From Leisingera methylohalidivorans DSM 14336 (lineage in GTDB: Bacteria; Pseudomonadota; Alphaproteobacteria; Rhodobacterales; Rhodobacteraceae), in NCBI RefSeq assembly GCF_000511355.1, contig NC_023135.1, positions 3,064,371 to 3,128,370 of the forward strand: DNA of 64,000 nucleotides. Direction: 5' to 3'. Position numbers and translations under genes: made by a program. Positions 43,552 to 53,136 of the stretch are shown piece after piece; the first letter of the stretch is position 1; the number at the start of each line of letters is the position of its first letter. The notes under the pieces are model-generated. The model worked only from the letters and a program-made list of their open reading frames with translations, was not told the origin of the DNA and ran no database searches.

Positions 43552-45234
43552 TCATGCCGCCCTCCGTTCTGACCCGGCCACCGCGTTCACGGCGGCCTGG
43601 ATGGCGCGTTTGTTGAAGCCGAAGGTCATCAGGGCAGAAGCGCGATAGCGCGTCAGGCCGAAGTCGTGCCGGCACTCGGGCGGCAGGTATTTCAGCTGCT
43701 TGTCGGTCGGTGGCTGGCGCAGCCACGACTTGGTCTTGAAGGCGCTTTCATCGCTCTCGTGGGTGTTGAGCCAGTCGTCGGCCTGAGCGAGGCAGACGGT
43801 GCGTTCGCCGACGCCCAGCAAGCGTGGCCGCGCGCTCTTGGCCCCGCCGATGGCGTACCAGACCCCGTCCATCCTGAAGATGCCGCCCCAGGCCGAAAAA
43901 CCCGTGGCCATTAACGCATCGTCTGAGCCGAAGAGGTCCACCCAAGCGAAGCTGGACCGTTTTAGCAGGTCGATTTCGGTCATGACAAAACCCGAAAGTG
44001 GCACTGCGTCCGCGCCAGTTTCGCCTTCGTCCTGCAGCAATACCTCACCGCAGAGCGGGCATTCGGTGGCGGCCAGCGGGATCTCCGCCGCGCAGGCCGG
44101 ACAGGATTTGGTCGGGGCTTCCCCGGTGCCGATCTTGCCGTCCAGATCGACATCCTGTTCCAGCGTGCCGTGGATAAGGCTCGACGTTCCGAAATCCAGT
44201 ACAACGCAGTCGGTCTTGACGATGCCGGGGTGTTCCTCGGGATCGACCGTGCGCAACCCGCGCCCGACCATCTGGATCATGGTGGATTTGTAGGAACTGG
44301 GCCGCAGCAGCACGACGCAAGACGTGGGTGGGTGATCCCAGCCCTCCGTCAGCACGGCGACGTTCACGATGACGCGGATGACGCCTGCCGCGTAGTCGGC
44401 GAGGATGGCCTTGCGGGCCTCGGTCGCCAAGTCGCCGTGGATCAGCGCGGCCGTGATCCCTGCGGCGCTGAACGCCTCGGTCACATGGTCCGCGTGGGCG
44501 ACGGTGGAACAGAAGACGACGGTCTGCCGGTCGCCTGCCTTCTCACGCCAGTGGCGGATCACCTCGTCGGTGACAGGAGCGCGGTCCATGATGTCCGCCA
44601 CCTCGGTCATGTCGAAATCCGCACTGGTCTTGCGGACGGATTTCAATTCCTCCTGAACGCCAACATCGATGACAAAGGTGCGCGGCGGCACGAGGTGACC
44701 AGACGCGATCAACTCGCCCAAACCCACCTGGTCAGCGACATTGTCGAAGACCTCACGCAGCCCCTTGCGATCGCCCCGGGTTGGCGTTGCCGTCACCCCG
44801 AACACCCTCGCGTCGGGATTGGCGTCGCGCACCCGGTCGATGATGCGGCGGTAGCTGTCCGCCACCGCGTGATGCGCCTCGTCGATCACCAGCAAATCAA
44901 GGCGCGGCATGTCGGCCAGGTTCGGCGCCCGCGCCAGTGTGGGCACCATGGCGAAGGTGACGTCGCCGCCCCAGCATTTCTCAGTGGCGTCGATCACCGA
45001 GGTGGACGCCTCAGGCACCACACGTTGGAATTTGGTGCGGTTCTGCTCCGTCAACTCGTCGCGATGGGCCAACACGCAGGCCTTGGCACCGTCGCCAATC
45101 ATCTCGCCGGTGACCGCCGAAAGCATGATGGTCTTGCCCGCGCCGGTGGGTGCCACGCCGAGCGTGTTGCCGTGTTGGCCGAGCGCAGCAACACTGCGCT
45201 CGACAAAGGTTTTCTGGCGGGGGCGAAGGCGCAT
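43552..45234 (-). CDS. SF2 DEAD/DEAH helicase of the phage replication module
   Basis: This 560-residue protein has Walker A APTGAGKT near residue 28, DEAHH near 118, VTATPTR, and the second lobe with VLTEGWDHPPTSCVVLLRPS and QMVGRGLRT. A zinc-binding region follows (CPACAAEIPLAATECPLCGE), then a domain specific to phage helicases. It resembles UvsW/ComF-like SF2 helicases used in replication restart or branch migration. Confidence 0.88.
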   Translation of the reverse strand: MRLRPRQKTFVERSVAALGQHGNTLGVAPTGAGKTIMLSAVTGEMIGDGAKACVLAHRDELTEQNRTKFQRVVPEASTSVIDATEKCWGGDVTFAMVPTLARAPNLADMPRLDLLVIDEAHHAVADSYRRIIDRVRDANPDARVFGVTATPTRGDRKGLREVFDNVADQVGLGELIASGHLVPPRTFVIDVGVQEELKSVRKTSADFDMTEVADIMDRAPVTDEVIRHWREKAGDRQTVVFCSTVAHADHVTEAFSAAGITAALIHGDLATEARKAILADYAAGVIRVIVNVAVLTEGWDHPPTSCVVLLRPSSYKSTMIQMVGRGLRTVDPEEHPGIVKTDCVVLDFGTSSLIHGTLEQDVDLDGKIGTGEAPTKSCPACAAEIPLAATECPLCGEVLLQDEGETGADAVPLSGFVMTEIDLLKRSSFAWVDLFGSDDALMATGFSAWGGIFRMDGVWYAIGGAKSARPRLLGVGERTVCLAQADDWLNTHESDESAFKTKSWLRQPPTDKQLKYLPPECRHDFGLTRYRASALMTFGFNKRAIQAAVNAVAGSERRAA

Positions 45235-45246
45235 GACCGATCCCCC

Positions 45247-45855
45247 TTACTGTGCCCAGCTCGGCCGCCCGGGGGCACCGGGGTTGGCTGCTGGCGGATT
45301 GGTCGACGGCGCTGAGGGCGCACTCTGCTGCGTGGCATTGCCGCTGAACTGAAGCGGTGCCGTGCCCATGATCTGTGCATAGTCACGGTGATCAGGCGTC
45401 ACCGCGCTGCGGATCTCGTTCTTGTCGTCGCCGCTGGCGTCGGTGCCGATGTCGATGCGAGCCACGAACTCGATGCCGTCCAGATCTGCAAAGCCGCTGA
45501 TCCGCCGCGCCGCCTGCGCTTCGGGGGACATGTCCTTGTCGGAAATCCCCCGCGCCGAGTTCAGCATGCCACGCACGAGGCTGCGGCCCATGTTGGTCCA
45601 GTCCGGCCCCTTCGGGCTATAGAGGCCAATCAGCGTGAAGATCTTGCGCCGGGCGTATTGGCCCTCGGTGACGGTAAACTCGCCATTGAGATAGACGGCA
45701 CCGCTCGAGCCGCGCGTGGCATAGCCGCCGGTCCAGCCCTGCGAAGCATCGTCGAAACCGCCGGGACGGATCGTCAAGCGCACCTTGGCCAGCGTGCCTT
45801 TGGGGATGAGGTTGGTATTGCTCTGCGCGTCGTTGAAATCGTTCCAGGAACCCAT
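45247..45855 (-). CDS. Phage SSB-like protein next to the Sak4 gene
   Basis: This 202-residue protein has a beta-rich core (KGTLAKVRLTIRPGGFDDAS, then GAVYLNGEFTVTEGQYARRK) and a Pro/Ala-rich tail (GNATQQSAPSAPSTNPP) ending PGRPSWAQ. Sak4-type annealing systems usually carry an SSB next to the ATPase gene, so a single-strand binding role is inferred. No close family is recognised. Confidence 0.6.
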   Translation of the reverse strand: MGSWNDFNDAQSNTNLIPKGTLAKVRLTIRPGGFDDASQGWTGGYATRGSSGAVYLNGEFTVTEGQYARRKIFTLIGLYSPKGPDWTNMGRSLVRGMLNSARGISDKDMSPEAQAARRISGFADLDGIEFVARIDIGTDASGDDKNEIRSAVTPDHRDYAQIMGTAPLQFSGNATQQSAPSAPSTNPPAANPGAPGRPSWAQ

Positions 45856-45875
45856 GGGGAACCTCCTTTTTCTGA

Positions 45876-46751
45876 TCAGATTTGTGGTTGGGATTGGTCG
45901 GCGGCCGCCGGATCTTCGGGCGGCGGGGCGTAAGTCAGGCGATCCGTCGCCAGCGCTGCGGGCGTCCGGATCTTCGCCATCAGGCGACCGAGATGGGGTT
46001 CTTCGACCTGTTCAAGGCGGCCCGAGCGGTCCTTGGCCGGGAAACCCCAGGGATTGATCGTCTGGCAGACGAAGGCACGATACGGATCGCCACCCTCCGC
46101 CTTCAGCTCCGCCATGGTGATCACCTCGTCGACGATCCCCGGCAGCTCGAGGCCGGTCTTGGAGCCGTCGATCTGCGGCTGGAACACCTTGCGATTGAAG
46201 TCGTCGAGTTTCTCGTCGAGGATCCCGACGAACCAGACGTTCTTGGCCCGCGTGTGCTGCAGATGGGTGAGCCAGCCGATCATCTCACGGCCATGGAGCC
46301 CGTAGGCCCCGCGCACATCGGGCTTGCCGGTCTTCTCCGACAGTGCCTCGGGTTGGCCCTTGCACCACCCGAAACACAGCCGCCCGGCGACAGTGATCGA
46401 GTCGACGAAGATGGTGTCGTAGCGATCGAGTGCCGCAGGATCGCCGAAGCGGTCGCAGACGGCGGCATAGTGCGCCGGGCTGTAAGGCTGCTCATCGCGC
46501 AGCGCCGGGTTGGGCCCGCCGATGAACACCGCGAAATCCCGGCATTCCGTCCAGGTCCGGGGCCGGATGCTGTCACCGGCCCAGCCTTCGATGGCGAGAT
46601 CGCCCGCTTCGAGATCCATGAACAGGGTGCGCTCGGGGTCAAGTGTCCACAGGAGGGACGTTTTGCCAATTCCGCTCTTGCCGAAGATGCAGCCCTTGAT
46701 GCCGCGCGGCTCGGCCAACCGCTGGTCGGCGCTGATGATGGGGAGGCTCAC
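45876..46751 (-). CDS. Sak4-like RecA-fold ATPase (phage annealing protein)
   Basis: This 291-residue protein has a RecA-like core: GCIFGKSGIGKTSLLWTL (Walker A near 21-32), YDTIFVDSITVAGRLC (Walker B) and LHGREMIGWLTHLQHTRAKN. This is the AAA_24/Sak4 pattern. Sak4 proteins anneal or exchange DNA strands in phage recombination, helped by an SSB. Start at 46751 overlaps the upstream stop (ATGA). Confidence 0.82.
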   Translation of the reverse strand: MSLPIISADQRLAEPRGIKGCIFGKSGIGKTSLLWTLDPERTLFMDLEAGDLAIEGWAGDSIRPRTWTECRDFAVFIGGPNPALRDEQPYSPAHYAAVCDRFGDPAALDRYDTIFVDSITVAGRLCFGWCKGQPEALSEKTGKPDVRGAYGLHGREMIGWLTHLQHTRAKNVWFVGILDEKLDDFNRKVFQPQIDGSKTGLELPGIVDEVITMAELKAEGGDPYRAFVCQTINPWGFPAKDRSGRLEQVEEPHLGRLMAKIRTPAALATDRLTYAPPPEDPAAADQSQPQI

Positions 46752-47281
46752 TGGTCAGCCCCCTGCGCGATGATCTCGACCTTCAGCGTGCCTGGCCGAA
46801 CGGTGCGCGCGGGCTCGAAGCCATGACGGATGGCCTCGGGCCAGGCCGCGTATTTACGTTCTGGCACCTTGTAGGCCAGATCCACGTATTCGGCGGGGTC
46901 GTCTCCAGCCTCCTCGATCCGCGCAACCATGTCGGCCAGCCGACCCTGGTCCCAGTCCACCCGCTTCGGCAGGTCGGCAACCACCGTGAAGTCACCGTCG
47001 TCGAACCGGACGGTGCCGGTGTCTTTGCCGGCGGCCTGGCGTTCTTCGGCCGCGCGAGTGGCATAGCGGACAGCGAGCCCAGCATCGAAGCGGGTCTTGG
47101 CCGCCTTGTCGCGCTTCAGGCGCTCGTCAATCTCGCGCTGAAGGATCGCCAGCAACTCGACCGGCAGGGCCGCGATTTCGGATGCGCTGAGGGTCGGCAG
47201 ATCATCCGGCGTCGGGGTGTTCTCGGGGAATGGCATAAACGGGTCTCCGTGATCGGTGAAAAGGGATTGGAAGGCGGACAT
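46748..47281 (-). CDS. Hypothetical phage protein in the recombination operon
   Basis: This 177-residue protein is charged and helical (EIAALPVELLAILQREIDER, then KAAKTRFDAGLAVRYATRAA) with a beta-rich end (PGTLKVEIIAQG). The ATG at 47281 forms a TGATG overlap with the gene before it. Function not recognised; position suggests a recombination or DNA-handling accessory. Confidence 0.62.
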   Translation of the reverse strand: MSAFQSLFTDHGDPFMPFPENTPTPDDLPTLSASEIAALPVELLAILQREIDERLKRDKAAKTRFDAGLAVRYATRAAEERQAAGKDTGTVRFDDGDFTVVADLPKRVDWDQGRLADMVARIEEAGDDPAEYVDLAYKVPERKYAAWPEAIRHGFEPARTVRPGTLKVEIIAQGADQ

Positions 47282-47634
47282 CACGCGGCCTCCTGTTCGG
47301 CGAGCAACAGCTCGGACAGCGAGACAGCGGCGGCTTTGGGTTTGGGGCGGGCGACGGCGATATAGGCGAACTGGTCGGGCCCCACGCGCTCCTGCACGAG
47401 ATGCACGAGATCCTGCTCGGCGGCCCAAAAGGCGCGCGATCCAAGCCTGCTCAATTCGGCACGCGCGGCATCCGACAGCCCTGAAAACACCGGGAAAATG
47501 TCGAGCACCAGAAACCCGCGATGGTATTCCAGACGGTCGCCGGGAACGGCTTGCGCCACCCAGGCGCAGAACTCGATCTCGGACAGCGGTCGGCTGGCGC
47601 GGACCGTGATGAAGGGTGTGGTTCCCATGAACAT
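47281..47634 (-). CDS. Hypothetical phage protein
   Basis: This 117-residue protein (TTPFITVRASRPLSEIEFCA, then LEYHRGFLVLDIFPVFSGLS) has a mixed alpha/beta pattern with an AAEQDLVHLVQERVG helix. It lies just after the sigma-like gene and before the recombination genes. No family recognised. Confidence 0.6.
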   Translation of the reverse strand: MFMGTTPFITVRASRPLSEIEFCAWVAQAVPGDRLEYHRGFLVLDIFPVFSGLSDAARAELSRLGSRAFWAAEQDLVHLVQERVGPDQFAYIAVARPKPKAAAVSLSELLLAEQEAA

Positions 47635-47656
47635 GATCTCCTCCTTTCGCCTCTAC

Positions 47657-48253
47657 TCAGGCCGCCGCGACATTGTCCCAGGAGGGACCGAGGCCGTGGG
47701 CGGTGAGGACGTGGCGGAGATCGGCAAGGCGGCGGTAAAGCGTGGACCGGCTGCCGAACCCTTCGGAGACGAGCATCGAAATCGGGCGATGCGCCAGCGC
47801 TGCGCACAGACGACGATCCTCCGGCGGCAACCGTGAAATCCCGGTTTGTACGGCCTGATACTGTTCAGTGGTGGCATGCGCTGTGGTTACTTGGCCGTGC
47901 CAGGCCGACAGACCTTCGTCCTCACCGATTGTCTCGGCGAGCGGACGCTGGTCCTCTGGACCCGAAGGCGCATCGAGCGACAGTAAACCGCCACCCTGCG
48001 CCTTCCGTTCACGCATGATCCGGATCGCGATCCGTGAGGACTGATTGCGCAGGACCAGACCTGCGAATGCACCGAGGCTGCCGCGTGTCGGATCGAAAGC
48101 TGGCAAGCGGCGCAGAAGATCGATCAGAAGATCCTGACCCAGATCTTCGCGATCGCAGGCAGGCAAGCCCAGCCGCCGCCGCAGGCGCCGGGCCGCGGTG
48201 TTGGCCTCGGAGATGATGGTTTCAATGTCGTCGGGGGAGAGTTTGATCTGCAT
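47657..48253 (-). CDS. Sigma-70-like (ECF-type) phage RNA polymerase sigma factor
   Basis: This 198-residue protein has a region 2-like block (DREDLGQDLLIDLLRRLPAF, then LGAFAGLVLRNQSSRIAIRI) and a region 4-like C-terminal block (RLPPEDRRLCAALAHRPISM, then GFGSRSTLYRRLADLRHVLT). This is the layout of small sigma factors. It is the first gene of the prophage block, so it may turn on later phage genes. Sequence of target promoters is unknown. Confidence 0.75.
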   Translation of the reverse strand: MQIKLSPDDIETIISEANTAARRLRRRLGLPACDREDLGQDLLIDLLRRLPAFDPTRGSLGAFAGLVLRNQSSRIAIRIMRERKAQGGGLLSLDAPSGPEDQRPLAETIGEDEGLSAWHGQVTTAHATTEQYQAVQTGISRLPPEDRRLCAALAHRPISMLVSEGFGSRSTLYRRLADLRHVLTAHGLGPSWDNVAAA

Positions 48254-48406
48254 CGCTGTAAGCCTCGGTCATCGTTTCTGATGAACCGAAACTGCCGGAT
48301 GCAGCTGATGCTTTGGTGGGAACGATCTGGGGAAGTTCTGTGGGTTTCTGGGAGCCGCAAGCGCGACAACCTATTTATCGCCCTACCGGATAGTCACATC
48401 ATCAAA

Positions 48407-50062
48407 TCACGGGACGGAGCCCTCGCAGAGTTTCTGCATGGACGTGTGAATCAGATTGGCGCGGGTTTCGATGAACTTTCGGAAATCGCCGTTGATCAGA
48501 TCATCGTAAGGCACGCGATGACTTTCGAGCCTATGCCGAACCTGTTCTTCTGTGGCATTGGCATCCTGCCCGCGCTCTTCAAGATACTGCTTGGGATTCT
48601 TGGCCGCGATCTTCCGGTTGGTCTTCCAGGAAATCAGCGCGCAATTAAGAGCAGAATTCACCTCGTGATCTGGGAACTGATCTTGAACAAGGCTACGCGG
48701 ATAGACGTGGTGGTACTCGCGGAAGCGCACATTGTCTGCGGTTGCTTTCGCGCCATCGGCGAAATCATAGCCTCCACCGTAGAGTGAGACCGCTACGATT
48801 GCCCGCCCAAGTCTGTCCTTGCGGCTCGGCCAGCCGCCGCGAATGAGTTCAGCGGCCGGAGGTAACGGATTTTGGGCCTCATCAAACAGATCCGGCGCGG
48901 CGCTCGAAACTGGATTTACGATCATGTCCTGAATGGCCTTGTAGTCCGCAAAGGCACGGGTGGTTGCAGTCTTGAGATAGCGATCCGTGAAGCTTGCACG
49001 CCAGATTGCTTTCCTGATCAGCGTTCGCGCGCGCCCCTCCTGATCTGCACCGTCGACCGGAACATGCGCCCACAGGGCACCAGTCAGATAGACAATCACT
49101 TCAGTCGGCAGCAAACGCTCATTGAAAATTGCTTCGTCCCGCAGGAACGACACGCCACGCTTCAATCCAACAACAACTTGATCCCAAACATTGGCCAGCT
49201 CACTACCAAATGCAGGGTCAAGGTAGGTGCGCTTCAATGGAGGCTTGCCGTTCAGCAACGCCCCAATCGCCAAAGCCGCGTCTTCGACCTTCCCATAGTC
49301 GGCGGCGGCGGGGACCTTTTCATTGAGTTCGGCAATCATGTCGTGCAGCGAGTCGCCGACAGCACCTTCGAGCTGTGCAACCACGATGTCGAAATCCTTC
49401 AGCGGGGATGCCGACGTGTTCATCTTGATGAAGACGTCGAGCGCCGTTTCCTGTTCCGTAGTCACGGGCAACGATAAGAACGGAATGGGATAGGAGGCGA
49501 GCCTTTGACGCAAACGCATGATGGCTTTGTCAGTCGCCTTGTCCGTCTCCGCTGCCTCGGTCCACTCGTCCATCGCATGCTCGCCTTTGGAGCCTGGGCA
49601 AAGAATAGAAACAGGGAAATAATTGCGTTCCAGACACTCGGCCGGAATGTCAGCCCAAAGCGGCATGCGTTTGCCAGACTTGGAAATGTATCGCTTCACG
49701 ATTTCGATTTCGGGACGCTCTTCGTTTTCCAAAGATACGAAAACAGTGAACTCGTCATAGTCATCAATTAATGATCGCCACAAAGCGGTCATGCGCTGCT
49801 GCCCATCAAGCAGGTTCATTTGCGGCATGCCTTTTGGGCTCGGGGCTCCGGAAAGCGGCCGAGAGTGGAAAAGCTCCTTGTCACCCACCTCCAGGAGCAG
49901 AAGTGCCCCGATGGGCAGCGACGGAACACGGAGGATATTCTCCAGAACACCTTCGATCTGGTTTGGTCGCCACGCCTCGAAGCGCTGGAATCTCGGGAGC
50001 GTCAGAAGCCCCTCGCGGACCATTGCAAACCAGTCTTCGACCGTCTTCGTGCGGGCTTCCAT
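48407..50062 (-). CDS. DUF262/HNH (GmrSD-like) protein, candidate type IV restriction
   Basis: This is a 551-residue protein. The N-terminal half is DUF262 with PRFQRFEAWRPNQI and DGQQR (86-90), the ParB-like nucleotide-binding motif. The C-terminal part has a DUF1524 HNH-type block (REYHHVYPRSLV, then SALNCALISWKTNRKIA). GmrSD-like proteins cut modified phage DNA using NTP. It lies right of the prophage on the same strand, alone, after a 153-nt gap. Function in defence is inferred from family. Confidence 0.82.
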   Translation of the reverse strand: MEARTKTVEDWFAMVREGLLTLPRFQRFEAWRPNQIEGVLENILRVPSLPIGALLLLEVGDKELFHSRPLSGAPSPKGMPQMNLLDGQQRMTALWRSLIDDYDEFTVFVSLENEERPEIEIVKRYISKSGKRMPLWADIPAECLERNYFPVSILCPGSKGEHAMDEWTEAAETDKATDKAIMRLRQRLASYPIPFLSLPVTTEQETALDVFIKMNTSASPLKDFDIVVAQLEGAVGDSLHDMIAELNEKVPAAADYGKVEDAALAIGALLNGKPPLKRTYLDPAFGSELANVWDQVVVGLKRGVSFLRDEAIFNERLLPTEVIVYLTGALWAHVPVDGADQEGRARTLIRKAIWRASFTDRYLKTATTRAFADYKAIQDMIVNPVSSAAPDLFDEAQNPLPPAAELIRGGWPSRKDRLGRAIVAVSLYGGGYDFADGAKATADNVRFREYHHVYPRSLVQDQFPDHEVNSALNCALISWKTNRKIAAKNPKQYLEERGQDANATEEQVRHRLESHRVPYDDLINGDFRKFIETRANLIHTSMQKLCEGSVP

Positions 50063-50193
50063 ATGAAATTCCTACGTTAAATTCCTGTTTCTGAACGCTA
50101 CTACAGCCGCCAATGAAAAGGACAGCCGCTTTTTTCGGCGATGGGCTTGCCCCCCAAGTCCGTTGGTGGTCATGACACGTCAGCAGCCTGCGG

Positions 50194-51144
50194 CTACTCG
50201 ACTACCCTAATCCGCGACGGATCGATCTGCAGTCGATAGCCTCTGCCGTGCACCGTCCGGATCAAGTCCTTGGCTTCCGCTTGAGAGAAGCCGCCTTCCA
50301 CGATCTTATCGCGCATCTCCCGGACAAGATCTGATGCAACCCGACCGGTTGTGTCCTCGAGGTAAGCCTTCGAGGCAAGCGAGTCCTTTGAAAGCGCTTT
50401 GTCCACCAGCCGCCGAAGCGACGGAAAAAGTTGATGGGGGAAGGAAATGACGCAATTGCGCCATTCGATTGCGCCTGATTGCACGCGCACAACCAACTCC
50501 ATTTCTTCCGATGGAGGATCGAGGACAGAGTTGCCTTGACTGGCGGGATACTCGGATAGCGGCGCGGCCAAGGCAGTTTCAAATCCAATGACATGGAGCC
50601 CGGCGTCAATCAGATAGGCCGCTATCTCAGCCGGTGGTCGCGGCGCAACAAGGGTCGCAGGCCTTGAACCAGACAACCTTCGAATAATCGGCACAAGCCC
50701 ATCCAGTGTCAGCACAGACGTCTGAAAGATCAGGAAAACAAGTCTCCCAGCCTCTGTTTCACCCAATTTCCAGAGACCTCCCGCGACAGCTTCAGCGTGA
50801 CCTCGCAACGCAGCCTTGGTGGAAATCTCTCCGGCAAGACCGTGGAGATTGATTCGAAAAGACCGGATGTCCTCGGCACTCAGAACCACGTCTTCTCGAG
50901 GATCGAGCGGGCAATCGGCTTGGTATTGATCACCGTTTTGTCGAATTGGCCGGGAGATCATTCCGCACTCACAACGATCGCACACATCCCAATCGCTTAC
51001 AGGTGCGGCTTCGACCAAGACGCGCTTGCGCAAAAGTCTGTCAAACTCGGATCCGTAATGCGATTCAGCGACAGTCCCCGAAAGAACGGCGTCGTCGCCC
51101 GCCTCACTCAGCCGCGTCAATAACTGCAAAATCGTCTCGGTCAT
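50194..51144 (-). CDS. Unknown protein with Cys motif and C-terminal winged helix
   Basis: This 316-residue protein has an N-terminal zinc-ribbon-like motif (WDVCDRCECGMISRP), a central alpha/beta region (ATLVAPRPPAEIAAYLIDAG) and a C-terminal block resembling an OmpR-type winged helix (VREMRDKIVEGGFSQAEAKD, then IRTVHGRGYRLQ). The start at 51144 overlaps the upstream gene by 41 nt. Family not recognised. Long overlap and shared strand suggest it works with the gene before it. Confidence 0.6.
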   Translation of the reverse strand: MTETILQLLTRLSEAGDDAVLSGTVAESHYGSEFDRLLRKRVLVEAAPVSDWDVCDRCECGMISRPIRQNGDQYQADCPLDPREDVVLSAEDIRSFRINLHGLAGEISTKAALRGHAEAVAGGLWKLGETEAGRLVFLIFQTSVLTLDGLVPIIRRLSGSRPATLVAPRPPAEIAAYLIDAGLHVIGFETALAAPLSEYPASQGNSVLDPPSEEMELVVRVQSGAIEWRNCVISFPHQLFPSLRRLVDKALSKDSLASKAYLEDTTGRVASDLVREMRDKIVEGGFSQAEAKDLIRTVHGRGYRLQIDPSRIRVVE

Positions 51145-52345
51145 TCGTCAGCCCGTTCCGTTCGATTAAGGTCATCACCCGCGCCTCATGCTGGGTACGC
51201 CGGAACTGCACGACGCCGGGCGGGCGCAGTTTGACTGTCACCTGGGGTTGGCGCTTTCCATCGCCCTTGAACAGGATCCGAAAGACGATTTCACCAAGGT
51301 GCCATGATCCTGCAAACGACACTGGCGTCCCACCGAAATGCCGAAGTGCATCGCCGCCTAGGTCACGTGACCGCAGTGTACGCGCGACGCGCGGATATCC
51401 CTTCTTGCCAGGCACCATCAGGTCTGCCGCCGCCTCGATGATCATGACACGGTCGATCTTTGGATCGTAAGCATGATCAAATGCGAAATCGGGGCCGCCG
51501 AGCTCAACCGGTCGCAGCGTGTAAAGATCCTGCGCATCATCGCCGTCGAAAAACCCCGGCCGCTCCAGGACAATCGCGGCGAAGAGTTCGGCGATCTCCG
51601 GTTGGTGGGCTTTTCTGATACGGGCGAGCCGGAGCATGCCGGTATTCTCGGAATAGCGCAGCACGGCATGGGCAATCTGCCGAACGCTGATGACCCGCTC
51701 CTGCAGGCCTTCGACGACCGGCATGGTCGAGACCATGGAGCCGTGACTGACCACGAGGTTGATCTCATCGCCATCGGCGTAATCGCCGACCCGGCAGTAA
51801 TCTCCCAGGAACGCGTCGCGGAAAAGTTCAGAGACAGCCGTTCCGAACGCCTCAACCTTCTCCTTCGTCAGATCGATCGTGACACCCCGTTCCCGTCCGG
51901 CGTATTCGTGCAGCCGATCAGCGGCGAGCATCGCCATGTGATCGGCGGCGGCGTCGAACAGGTCTGGATGTTCAAGAAATACCCGGACGGCGATGTGTTT
52001 CGGATCGTGTGCCTTGTTGGGTGCATCCTCATCACCGGTCTTCATGTCCGGAAACAGATTGATGCCCTGACGGTCGGCCTGGGTCTGGATGACTTCGAGG
52101 CCCCGCCTGTCGCCCAGTTCAGCAATCCGATGGAGATCCGCCCGCAGACCTTCCGGATAACTGTCCTCGGCTCCCGTCAGGAGATCGTGCAGCGCATCGC
52201 GCGCCGCATCGTCTTCCTGATCAAGCAGATCGACGGAGAAACTGGTGAATTCGCCTTCGTGACGGGCCAGCAATGCCTTCATAAGGATCAGATCAATTGT
52301 CTTGATGAACCGGGGGTTCACGAACTTTTTCAAATTTCCGGCCAT
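51104..52345 (-). CDS. Unknown protein, upstream partner of the overlapping pair
   Basis: This 413-residue protein starts MAGNLKKFVNPRFIKTIDLI and is charged with mixed alpha/beta content (FTSFSVDLLDQEDDAARDAL; GDEINLVVSHGSMVSTMPVV; SVRQIAHAVLRYSENTGML). The ATG at 52345 has AGGGGA about 5 nt upstream. No family recognised and no enzymatic motif seen. It overlaps the next gene by 41 nt. It lies back-to-back with the recombinase cassette. Confidence 0.6.
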   Translation of the reverse strand: MAGNLKKFVNPRFIKTIDLILMKALLARHEGEFTSFSVDLLDQEDDAARDALHDLLTGAEDSYPEGLRADLHRIAELGDRRGLEVIQTQADRQGINLFPDMKTGDEDAPNKAHDPKHIAVRVFLEHPDLFDAAADHMAMLAADRLHEYAGRERGVTIDLTKEKVEAFGTAVSELFRDAFLGDYCRVGDYADGDEINLVVSHGSMVSTMPVVEGLQERVISVRQIAHAVLRYSENTGMLRLARIRKAHQPEIAELFAAIVLERPGFFDGDDAQDLYTLRPVELGGPDFAFDHAYDPKIDRVMIIEAAADLMVPGKKGYPRVARTLRSRDLGGDALRHFGGTPVSFAGSWHLGEIVFRILFKGDGKRQPQVTVKLRPPGVVQFRRTQHEARVMTLIERNGLTNDRDDFAVIDAAE

Positions 52346-52483
52346 CGCGAATCCCCTTTTCCCATGAAATGAATGTTCATAATATGTTCTCACCCATATA
52401 GCCGCAACCGTTGGGCGAACAGTTGGGACGGATTCCGTGGCCGATGAGTAGAAGCCAAGGGAGACAACCGTCCCGAGGCTTGC

Positions 52484-52683
52484 ATGAAACGACCCAACCC
52501 GCTCCCGCCCGACCAGATGACGCCAGCGGAACGTCGTGCCGAGTTGTGCGGGTTGCTGGTCCTTGGGCTGGTCCGGTTGCGCATACGGGACCAGGCGGAA
52601 GTATCTGACGATATTGGAGAAAGTTGCCTACACTATCCGGCCGACGAATGGCGTCATGCAACTCCAACTCACAGGAGAAACGC

Positions 52684-52687
<4 letters not shown>
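52484..52687 (+). CDS. Small protein preceding DUF2924 and recombinase
   Basis: This 67-residue protein (MTPAERRAELCGLLVLGLVR, then IGESCLHYPADEWRHATPTH) recurs upstream of DUF2924-recombinase pairs in alphaproteobacteria, as I remember it. The following gene starts in an ATGA overlap. Function unknown; it is probably part of the recombination cassette. Confidence 0.65.

Positions 52688-53132
<445 letters not shown>

Positions 53133-53136
<4 letters not shown>

Noticed and set aside
44170..45315. A 381-codon plus-strand open frame
   Set aside because: It is antisense to the SF2 helicase gene and shows no family pattern.
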